From Rhodocyclaceae bacterium (GTDB taxonomy: Bacteria > Pseudomonadota > Gammaproteobacteria > Burkholderiales > Rhodocyclaceae), in assembly GCA_023253415.1 (NCBI GenBank), contig JALRGK010000007.1, positions 1 through 5,921 of the forward strand: 5,921 bases of DNA. The letters are read 5' to 3'. The notes under the pieces are model-generated. The model searched no databases. It saw only the letters and a program-made list of their open reading frames with translations, and had not been told where the DNA came from. A program made the translations under genes and the position numbers. Shown one piece after another: positions 1-5,921 of this stretch (within the stretch, counting starts at the first letter, position 1; each line of letters opens with the position of its first letter).

Positions 1-26
1 TGGGAGGCCGCAGCCTCCCATTTTTG
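1..26 (+). terminator. Rho-independent terminator, probably bidirectional
   Basis: Positions 1-8 and 13-20 form a perfect 8-bp, GC-rich stem (TGGGAGGC / GCCTCCCA) around a CGCA tetraloop, followed directly by TTTTT at 22-26. The T-run on the plus strand suits a plus-strand gene ending just left of the window. Read on the minus strand, the same hairpin lies about 36 bases past the purL stop and is preceded by AAAAA, so it would also terminate purL if a T-run follows it to the left of position 1, which cannot be seen. The arrangement suggests a shared terminator between convergent genes. The hairpin is directly visible; its bidirectional use is inference. Confidence 0.8.
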
Positions 27-30
27 TTTC

Positions 31-43
31 AGGGCAACGCCCT
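31..43. repeat. Short inverted repeat between purL stop and terminator
   Basis: AGGGC at 31-35 and GCCCT at 39-43 can pair around a 3-base loop. It sits between the purL stop codon (57-59) and the main terminator hairpin. No T-run follows on either strand: on the minus strand the next bases are GAAACAAAAA. It is therefore not a terminator alone, but it could form a small 3' hairpin on the purL transcript. It is short enough to be chance. Confidence 0.3.
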
Positions 44-56
44 ATGCGGTGTGTGA

Positions 57-3000
57 TTAACCCAGCGACTTGCGTGCGTTACGGAACATCCGCAGCCACG
101 GGCCATCTTCACTCCAGATCTCGCCAAACTTACCCGGGTACCATGACATCTGCAGCGTACGGAAGGTCCGTTCCGGGTGCGGCATCATCACCGTGAAACG
201 GCCATCCGGCGTGGTCACACCGGCTACACCTTGCGGCGAGCCATTCGGGTTGAACGGATAACGCTCGGTTGCTGCGCCCTGGCTATCGATGTAACGCAGC
301 GCGACCGACACCTTAGAGAGGTCCGCATCATTGGCAAACCTGGCACGACCTTCACCATGGGACACGATCACCGGCAGCTTGCTACCGTGCATACCGGCCA
401 TAAAGATCGACGGCGAGTTCGGCACTTCGGCCATGACCAGACGCGCTTCAAACTGTTCGCTCAGGTTACGCACAAAACGCGGCCAATGGTCAGCACCCGG
501 AATCAAATCCTGCAGCGTGCTCATCATCTGGCAACCGTTACAAACGCCTAGGGCAAAGGTATCAGTACGGTTGAAGAATTCGGCAAAACCATCACGCAGA
601 CGCTGGTTGAACAGAATCGTACGCGCCCAACCCTGACCGGCACCCAGCACGTCACCGTACGAGAAACCACCGCAAGCAGCCAAGCCTGCAAAATTGTCGA
701 GCGTGACACGGCCTGCGAGCAGGTCACTCATATGCACATCCACCGCGGTAAAGCCGGCTCGGTCAAAAGCGGCGGCCATCTCGACCTGACCGTTGACACC
801 CTGCTCACGCAGGATAGCGACGCGTGGGCGCGCACCACTGGCGATGAACGGGGCTGCAATATTTTCCGACGGATCAAAGGACAGCGCCGCAAAGAGGCCA
901 CGATCGTGGTTATCAAGAATGCGGTCGTATTCAGCCTGGGCACAGGCCGGATTGTCGCGCAGCGACTGGATACGGAACGATGTTTCCGACCAGGCACGTT
1001 GCAGCTCGACACGCGGCTCGGCCAGCACGGTTTTACCCAGGTGTGACACACGAACCTCATCCGTCTGGTTCGGGTAACCGATCACTTCCGAATAACGCGA
1101 CAAACCATGGGTGCGCAGACGCGCCATCACGGCTTCGCGATCACTACGGCGCACCTGAATCAGCGCACCCAGTTCTTCACTGAACAGAACACGGAGCAAC
1201 TTCTCGTTACGACGACCCTGCAACACGCCTGGTTTCTTGTCGTAATCCGTGTCCTGATCCATCGGATCCACACAGAGAATGTCAGCATTGATCGTCACAC
1301 CACAGCGCGAGGCAAAGGCCATTTCTGCGGCGGCAGCCAGCAAGCCACCATCCGAACGATCATGGTACGCCAGCAGCAGGCCGTCTTCGTTGAGTGACTG
1401 AATGGCCGCATAGAAAGCCTTGAGCTGTTGGGGATCATCCACGTCCGGGGCATCGTCACCCGTGGCATTGAACACCTGGGCCAGCGCCGAACCGCCCAGA
1501 CGGTTCTTACCGTTACCCAGGTCGATGAGGATCAGTTCGCTATCGGCTTCATCGCGGTCGAGCAGCGGGGTCAGTGTTTGGGCGATATCGGGCACGCGCG
1601 CGAACGCGGTCACAATCAACGACAACGGCGACACGACTTCTTCGGTCTTCCCGTTCTCATCCCAACGCGTACGCATCGAGAGCGAATCCTTGCCGACTGG
1701 GATGGCGACATCCAGGGCCTGACACAGATCCGACACCGCCTTCACGGTATCGAACAGACGGGCATCTTCGCCCGGCGCACCGGCAGCAGCCATCCAGTTG
1801 GCGGACAGCTTGATATCGGCCATCGTTGTCACACGGGCAGCCGCCAGGTTGGTCAGCGCTTCGCCGACGGCCATACGGCCGGAGGCCGGTGCATCCAACA
1901 CGGCGACCGGCGTCCGTTCGCCCATGGCATAAGCCTCGCCCAGACGAGTGTTGTAACCCATGGCGGTCACCGCCACGTCGGCCACCGGCACCTGCCACGG
2001 GCCGACCATCTGGTCGCGCGCCGTCAGACCGCCCACGCTACGGTCACCAATCGTAATCAGGAAGGATTTATCCGCCACGGTTGGCAAACGCATCACACGG
2101 TAAACCGCCTCTTTCAGTTCCACAGCATCAGCGTCCAGCGCTGCCGACTGGGAGTCGGTATGCGTGACGTCACGTGTCATACGCGGCGGCTTACCCAACA
2201 GCGCATGCATCGACATATCAACGGCGTGGTTGTTGAAGAGGCTATCGCTTACAATCAGGTGACCTTCGGCGGTTGCCGTACCCACGACGGCAAATGGACA
2301 GCGCTCGCGCTCGCAGAGCGCCGCAAAACGTTCGATATCTTTGGCAGCAATGGCCAGCACATAACGTTCTTGCGCTTCGTTACACCACAGTTCTGCAGGG
2401 CTCATGCCCGGATCTTCACTCTGGATGGCGCGTAGTTCGAAACGTGCGCCGACACCACCCGAATGCGCCAGTTCCGGCATGGCATTGGACAAGCCACCCG
2501 CACCCACGTCATGCGCCGACAGAATCGGGTTATCAGCACCCATCTGCCAGCAGCGATCAATGACTTCCTGGGCACGGCGTTCGATTTCCGGGTTGCCGCG
2601 TTGTACCGAAGCGAAATCCAGATCGGCCTGGTTGCTACCGGAAGCCATCGACGAAGCAGCACCACCGCCCAGACCAATCAGCATACCCGGACCGCCGAGC
2701 TGAACGAACAACGTGCCCGGTTCGAAGCTTTCCTGCTTGAAGGATTGTCCGGCCTGGATCGAACCCACACCACCGGCAATCATGATCGGCTTGTGGTACC
2801 CGTGGACGGTATCGCCCACAACCTGCTCATAGGTACGGAAATAGCCAGCCAGATTTGGCCGGCCGAATTCGTTGTTGAAGGCAGCCGCACCAATCGGACC
2901 TTCGATCATGATGTCCAGCGCGCTGGCGATGCGATCCGGCTTACTGGCCGGACGCTCCCACGGCTGCTTGGCATCCGGCAGATTCAGATTCGACACGGTA

Positions 3001-4004
3001 AAGCCGCAGAGACCTGCCTTGGGCTTGGAACCACGTCCGGTCGCACCTTCATCACGGATCTCACCACCGGAACCGGTAGCCGCACCCGGGAACGGCGAAA
3101 TCGCTGTCGGGTGATTATGCGTTTCTACCTTGGCCAAGTAGTGCGTCAGTTCATTGCTGAAGGCATAGGTGCCGTCAGCGGCTGGATAGAAACGCTCGAC
3201 TTCGGCGCCTTCCATGATGGCGGCATTATCCGAGTAGGCAACCACAGTGCCCTGCGGCGTCTTGTTGTGCGTATCGCGAATCATGCCGAACAGCGACTTG
3301 GCTTCAGCCACGCCGTCGATGATCCAGTCGGCGTTGAAGATCTTGTGGCGGCAATGTTCGGAGTTCGCCTGCGCGAACATCATCAGTTCCACGTCGGTCG
3401 GATTACGCCCGGCTTCGGTGAAGATAGTCATCAGGTATTCGACTTCATCGTCGGAGAGTGCCAGACCCATGTCGCGGTTGGCGGCCTCCAGCGCCGGGTG
3501 ACCGCCCGACAGAATATCGACTGTCGCCAACGGACGCGGCGCCACATGATCAAACAGCGCATGAGCGGCAGCCACGGTGTCGAGCACGGTTTCAATCATA
3601 CGGTCGTGCATCAGCGCAGCCATAGCCGCACGTTCGGCCGCCGACGGGGCTTTCTTCACGGCCACCGGCATAAAGCGGGTCACCCGCTCAACGCGCACCA
3701 CGTTGCCCAGGCCGCAATGGCGGAGGATATCCGTCGCTTTGGAAGACCAGGGTGAAATCGTGCCCAGACGGGGTGCCACGATCACACTACCGGGCAATTC
3801 TTCCGCCGGACCCGTCGCTTCGAGCACAGCGTTCAGACGCTCGGTTTCAGCCGCATCCAGCGGTGCCGACAGTTCGACGAGGTACAGGTATTCGCTATTG
3901 ATGCCGCTAATCGCGGACCAGGCGGTCTTCAGTCGCTCCAGCAGACGTTGAGTACGGAATTCGGAGAGTGCGGCGGCACCACGCAGAGCAATCACAGACG
4001 ACAT
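57..4004 (-). CDS. purL: Phosphoribosylformylglycinamidine synthase, large single-chain form
   Basis: PurL (FGAM synthase, EC 6.3.5.3) converts FGAR, glutamine and ATP to FGAM in the fourth step of de novo purine synthesis, in the cytosol. The 1315-residue protein aligns end to end with the enterobacterial enzyme (about 1295). An N-terminal PurS-like domain (about 1-145) includes GTISPWSSKATDI at 81-93. A linker follows (about 170-220), then the paired AIRS-type synthase domains (about 220-1030), with NSEHCRHKIFNADW at 214-227, KVETHNHPTAISP at 292-304, GGGAASSM at 446-453 and AYHDRSDGGL at 879-888. The C-terminal class I glutaminase (about 1058-1315) has nucleophile Cys1155 in GVCNGCQMM and His1276/Glu1278 in PHPER. 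All key residues are present, with no frameshift. The ATG at 4004 matches the family N-terminus (ILRGSPALSAF versus IALRGAAALSEF). The frame stays open upstream to a TTG at 4088, but those 28 residues are not family-like and overlap the -10 box. No strong ribosome binding site is seen, only GGGT about 7 bases upstream. It ends with TAA. There is a roughly 20-residue insertion near 909-933. Confidence 0.98.
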   Translation of the reverse strand: MSSVIALRGAAALSEFRTQRLLERLKTAWSAISGINSEYLYLVELSAPLDAAETERLNAVLEATGPAEELPGSVIVAPRLGTISPWSSKATDILRHCGLGNVVRVERVTRFMPVAVKKAPSAAERAAMAALMHDRMIETVLDTVAAAHALFDHVAPRPLATVDILSGGHPALEAANRDMGLALSDDEVEYLMTIFTEAGRNPTDVELMMFAQANSEHCRHKIFNADWIIDGVAEAKSLFGMIRDTHNKTPQGTVVAYSDNAAIMEGAEVERFYPAADGTYAFSNELTHYLAKVETHNHPTAISPFPGAATGSGGEIRDEGATGRGSKPKAGLCGFTVSNLNLPDAKQPWERPASKPDRIASALDIMIEGPIGAAAFNNEFGRPNLAGYFRTYEQVVGDTVHGYHKPIMIAGGVGSIQAGQSFKQESFEPGTLFVQLGGPGMLIGLGGGAASSMASGSNQADLDFASVQRGNPEIERRAQEVIDRCWQMGADNPILSAHDVGAGGLSNAMPELAHSGGVGARFELRAIQSEDPGMSPAELWCNEAQERYVLAIAAKDIERFAALCERERCPFAVVGTATAEGHLIVSDSLFNNHAVDMSMHALLGKPPRMTRDVTHTDSQSAALDADAVELKEAVYRVMRLPTVADKSFLITIGDRSVGGLTARDQMVGPWQVPVADVAVTAMGYNTRLGEAYAMGERTPVAVLDAPASGRMAVGEALTNLAAARVTTMADIKLSANWMAAAGAPGEDARLFDTVKAVSDLCQALDVAIPVGKDSLSMRTRWDENGKTEEVVSPLSLIVTAFARVPDIAQTLTPLLDRDEADSELILIDLGNGKNRLGGSALAQVFNATGDDAPDVDDPQQLKAFYAAIQSLNEDGLLLAYHDRSDGGLLAAAAEMAFASRCGVTINADILCVDPMDQDTDYDKKPGVLQGRRNEKLLRVLFSEELGALIQVRRSDREAVMARLRTHGLSRYSEVIGYPNQTDEVRVSHLGKTVLAEPRVELQRAWSETSFRIQSLRDNPACAQAEYDRILDNHDRGLFAALSFDPSENIAAPFIASGARPRVAILREQGVNGQVEMAAAFDRAGFTAVDVHMSDLLAGRVTLDNFAGLAACGGFSYGDVLGAGQGWARTILFNQRLRDGFAEFFNRTDTFALGVCNGCQMMSTLQDLIPGADHWPRFVRNLSEQFEARLVMAEVPNSPSIFMAGMHGSKLPVIVSHGEGRARFANDADLSKVSVALRYIDSQGAATERYPFNPNGSPQGVAGVTTPDGRFTVMMPHPERTFRTLQMSWYPGKFGEIWSEDGPWLRMFRNARKSLG

Positions 4005-4087
4005 GAGCAAGACCCAGAATGCGGTCAAATCCGGCAGACAGCCATAGCCGCCAACCCGAGGACCGGAGAGATCAAAAAGAAGCCTCA

Positions 4088-4093
4088 ATTATA
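4088..4093 (-). promoter_or_regulatory. Candidate purL promoter (-10 box)
   Basis: Read on the minus strand, these six bases are TATAAT, an exact sigma-70 -10 consensus. Transcription would start near 4081, giving a purL leader of about 77 bases before the ATG at 4004. No good -35 is found: at 17-bp spacing (4111-4116) the minus-strand hexamer is TCCTGC. There is also no extended -10 TG, the bases before the box being CGC. A weak -35 beside a perfect -10 fits a promoter needing an activator or one of modest strength. No PurR-type palindrome (ACGCAAACGTTTGCGT-like) is visible nearby. Confidence 0.5.
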
Positions 4094-4094
4094 G

Positions 4095-4122
4095 CGGACG
4101 GGGCTGTTCGGCAGGATAAAAT
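4095..4122 (+). promoter_or_regulatory. Candidate promoter for nnr-nadC
   Basis: TAAAAT at 4117-4122 matches the sigma-70 -10 consensus at five of six positions. A weak -35 candidate, CGGACG (4095-4100, sharing the central GAC of TTGACA), lies 16 bp upstream. Initiation near 4129 would give a leader of about 40 bases before the likely nnr start. The -35 lies right next to the purL -10 box on the opposite strand, so the two promoters occupy the same stretch of DNA. The prediction rests on consensus matching only. Confidence 0.45.
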
Positions 4123-4171
4123 ACGGCTTTATTCCCGACCCTTTGCCAAAGGCCAAGCGACCGTGGCTTCC

Positions 4172-5773
4172 ATGCTTTCCATGACCCCAGACACCACCGA
4201 ATCCGCCCTGTTCGTGACGCAACAGGATCGTTTACTCACGATCCGGGGCGTGCGTGCGGTGGAATCCGCAGCTCAGGCTGCCCAGCCGGTGCCGACGCTC
4301 ATGCAACGCGCCGGCCAGGCGGCCGCCCAATGGGTACGCGAATTGACGGGAGACCGACCCGACCCGGTACTCATTCTGGTCGGCCCCGGCAACAATGGGG
4401 GCGATGCGCTGGTTTGTGCCCGCGAGCTGATGGCGCTGGGTTATAGCTGTATCTGTGTCGGCCAACCAGCGAACGACAAAACCCCGGCCGATGCCCGGGC
4501 TGCCCATACAGCCTTTCTAGCTGCCGGTGGCGTTCTGCACGCCGACATCCCCGATGGCACCACCGAATTTGCGTCTCATGGCGCCCCCCAAACCCGCGGT
4601 TACCGTTTCAGCCTGATTGTTGATGGCCTGTTCGGCATTGGCCTCAATCAACCGATCACAGCGCCCTATGCCGAATGGGTTGAAGCCGCCAATACCCTGA
4701 GCCTGCTTGATGACATCCCCCTGCTGGCGCTGGACATTGCCTCCGGCCTGCATGGCGATACGGGCGTGGCGCAAGCACTGTGCATCACTGCCACCCACAC
4801 GCTGACCTATATCGCCGACAAACCCGGGCTGCTGACGGGCGATGGCCCGGACCATAGCGGCCAGGTCGAGATCTGCGACCTCGACATTCCGGCAGCCCTG
4901 TTTGCCGCAGCCGACGCTGCGGACTGTGGCGCCATCAACGACCCGGAACTCTGGGCCGATGATCTGCCACAACGGCAACTGAACGCCAACAAGGGCGATG
5001 CCGGCAGCGCCGGTTTACTCGGTGGCGCCCCATCCATGACCGGAGCGCTTGTTCTGGCTGCCCGCAGCGCCCTGCATGCAGGCGCCGGCCGGGTTTATGC
5101 GGCCGCGCTCGGCGGTTCGCAGGCAGGTGCCCCCACGCTGGATCCATTGCAGCCGGAAATCATGTTCCGCGACCCGGCCAGCTTGCGCGACGCACCGCTC
5201 ACGGCGCTGGGCGTTGGCCCCGGCCTGGGCCGCTCGGCAGTATCCCGTGCTGTGTTAGCCAGCGCCCTGGATTTTGAAGGACCCCTGGTGCTGGATGCAG
5301 ACGCGCTGGTGCTGTTGCCTACCCTGTCAGAGCAACTGCGCGAACGCACCGCGCCCACCCTGCTGACCCCGCACCCGGGTGAAGCAGCCATGCTGCTTGA
5401 TACGGATATTCCGAGCATTGAAGCAGACCGCATCAAAGCCGCCCGCAACATTGCCGACCAATACAACGCCACCGTGGTGCTCAAAGGCTGCGGCAGCATT
5501 ATTGCTACCCCCGATGGCCGCTGGTGGATCAACACCACCGGCAACCCCGGCATGGCCAGCGCCGGCATGGGCGATGTGCTCACGGGTCTGACCACGGCAC
5601 TGCTGGCCCAGGGTATGGCGCCGGAACAGGCGCTCTGTGCTGCCGTCTGGCTACACGGCGCGGCCGCGGATGTCTGCGTCGAATCCGAGAATTTACCCAA
5701 ACTCGGCCCCCTCGGCCTGACTGCCAGCGAGGTCATCCTCGCCATCCGCTCTCTGCTCAACTCGTTGATCTGA
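4172..5773 (+). CDS. nnr: Bifunctional NAD(P)HX repair enzyme (epimerase + dehydratase)
   Basis: This YjeF-type fusion repairs NADHX and NADPHX, hydrated forms of NAD(P)H. The N-terminal half interconverts the R and S epimers (EC 5.1.99.6). The C-terminal half dehydrates S-NAD(P)HX back to NAD(P)H using ADP or ATP (EC 4.2.1.136 or 4.2.1.93). From the ATG at 4172 the protein has 533 residues, close to E. coli Nnr (about 515). The epimerase domain (about 20-240) shows GPGNNGGDAL at 71-80, the VDGLFGIGL loop at 150-158, and LALDIASGLHGDTG at 185-198 with its conserved Asp188. The dehydratase domain (about 265-530) shows NKGDAG at 273-278, GVGPGLGR at 347-354, DADAL at 375-379, TPHPGE at 399-404, and the family signature GNPGMASAGMGDVLTG at 457-472 with catalytic Asp468. 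The start is uncertain: GTG 4163 has AAAGG (4148-4152) 10 bases upstream, while ATG 4172 and ATG 4181 lack an obvious ribosome binding site. Homology begins only around residue 20, so it does not decide. The upstream part of the frame back to 4019 overlaps the promoters and is not family-like. It lies divergent from purL and 12 bases before nadC. Confidence 0.95.
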   Translation: MLSMTPDTTESALFVTQQDRLLTIRGVRAVESAAQAAQPVPTLMQRAGQAAAQWVRELTGDRPDPVLILVGPGNNGGDALVCARELMALGYSCICVGQPANDKTPADARAAHTAFLAAGGVLHADIPDGTTEFASHGAPQTRGYRFSLIVDGLFGIGLNQPITAPYAEWVEAANTLSLLDDIPLLALDIASGLHGDTGVAQALCITATHTLTYIADKPGLLTGDGPDHSGQVEICDLDIPAALFAAADAADCGAINDPELWADDLPQRQLNANKGDAGSAGLLGGAPSMTGALVLAARSALHAGAGRVYAAALGGSQAGAPTLDPLQPEIMFRDPASLRDAPLTALGVGPGLGRSAVSRAVLASALDFEGPLVLDADALVLLPTLSEQLRERTAPTLLTPHPGEAAMLLDTDIPSIEADRIKAARNIADQYNATVVLKGCGSIIATPDGRWWINTTGNPGMASAGMGDVLTGLTTALLAQGMAPEQALCAAVWLHGAAADVCVESENLPKLGPLGLTASEVILAIRSLLNSLI

Positions 5774-5785
5774 ACGCCTGACATC

Positions 5786-5921
5786 ATGACTACCCGACCA
5801 ACACGTCTCGAATTCCCTCTCGATCTGGATGCCGAAATCGCCCGCAACGTCGCGGCCGCACTCTCCGAGGATATTGGCGCTGGCGACCTGACCGCCGAAC
5901 TGGTGCCGGCCGCCAACCACA
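5786..5921 (+). CDS. nadC: Nicotinate-nucleotide pyrophosphorylase (quinolinate PRTase), 5' part
   Basis: NadC condenses quinolinate with PRPP to give nicotinate mononucleotide and CO2 (EC 2.4.2.19), the step that commits quinolinate to NAD. Only the first 45 codons are in the window; the gene continues past the right edge. The visible segment VAAALSEDIGAGDLTAELVPA (residues 22-42) corresponds to the N-terminal family pattern in E. coli (VAQALREDLGG, then DITAKLLPE). The catalytic PRPP-binding barrel is out of view, so activity cannot be judged. The ATG at 5786 lies 12 bases after the nnr stop (TGA, 5771-5773) with no separate promoter or terminator between them, which suggests cotranscription. 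No clear Shine-Dalgarno is seen in that gap, so translation may depend on the upstream gene. NAD synthesis beside NAD(P)H repair makes functional sense. Confidence 0.9.
   Translation, partial: MTTRPTRLEFPLDLDAEIARNVAAALSEDIGAGDLTAELVPAANH

Noticed and set aside
1428..3755. Two long plus-strand open frames (1428-2435 and 2463-3755) antisense to purL, in the same frame
   Set aside because: This frame is in exact codon register with purL, so antisense stops appear only where purL uses TTA, CTA or TCA, which are rare codons in GC-rich genes. The break at 2433-2435 is one Leu CTA codon (PurL residue 524). The translations show no recognisable domain, and purL itself is fully conserved.
4023..4028. 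TTGACC on the minus strand as a -35 box for purL
   Set aside because: A -10 box at the usual spacing would fall at about 4001-4006, on the purL start codon, where the bases do not resemble TATAAT.
4005..4081. Riboswitch or PurR operator in the purL leader
   Set aside because: The leader is only about 77 bases, has no strong hairpin with a T-run, and shows no PurR-like palindrome or known riboswitch core.
4005..4088. 28-residue N-terminal extension of PurL from a TTG codon at 4088
   Set aside because: It has no similarity to the PurL N-terminus, uses a rare start, and its first codon lies in the candidate -10 box. The ATG at 4004 fits the family start.
4019..4171. 51-residue N-terminal extension of Nnr from the ATG at 4019
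   Set aside because: It overlaps the divergent promoter region, is charged and low in similarity to Nnr family N-termini, and would make the protein longer than usual.
5095..5916. 273-codon minus-strand open frame across the end of nnr and the start of nadC
   Set aside because: It overlaps two well-supported plus-strand genes. Its translation is rich in Ser, Ala and Arg with no family motif, as expected of an antisense shadow in GC-rich DNA.

Overview
This 5.9 kb window looks like an ordinary chromosomal housekeeping segment of a moderately GC-rich (about 60% by eye) proteobacterium. Betaproteobacteria is my best guess. The reasons are a PurL that aligns with the E. coli/Salmonella large form over its whole length but carries a roughly 20-residue internal insertion of the kind I recall from betaproteobacterial PurL, and an Nnr dehydratase half with a betaproteobacterial flavour. 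I cannot name a genus.

Layout. Positions 1-26 hold a strong hairpin followed by a T-run, a rho-independent terminator lying beyond the 3' end of purL. Positions 57-4004 on the minus strand are an intact purL of 1315 codons (FGAM synthase, purine biosynthesis). Positions 4005-4171 are a short divergent intergenic region with a perfect TATAAT facing purL and a TAAAAT facing the other way. From about 4172 to 5773 on the plus strand lies a bifunctional NAD(P)HX repair enzyme (epimerase plus ADP/ATP-dependent dehydratase, nnr/yjeF). Twelve bases after its stop, at 5786, begins nadC (quinolinate phosphoribosyltransferase), which runs off the right edge.

How the genes fit together. nnr and nadC probably form an operon: NadC makes nicotinate mononucleotide on the de novo NAD route, and Nnr restores damaged, hydrated NAD(P)H. 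purL is transcribed away from them and belongs to the purine pathway. The two transcription units share one compact promoter region, and both feed nucleotide or dinucleotide cofactor pools. Co-regulation is possible, but no operator is visible to support it.

I found no mobile element, CRISPR array, RNA gene, toxin-antitoxin pair or unfamiliar protein. The long open frames antisense to purL are explained by codon usage. The findings below are modest, and I do not see a previously undescribed system here.
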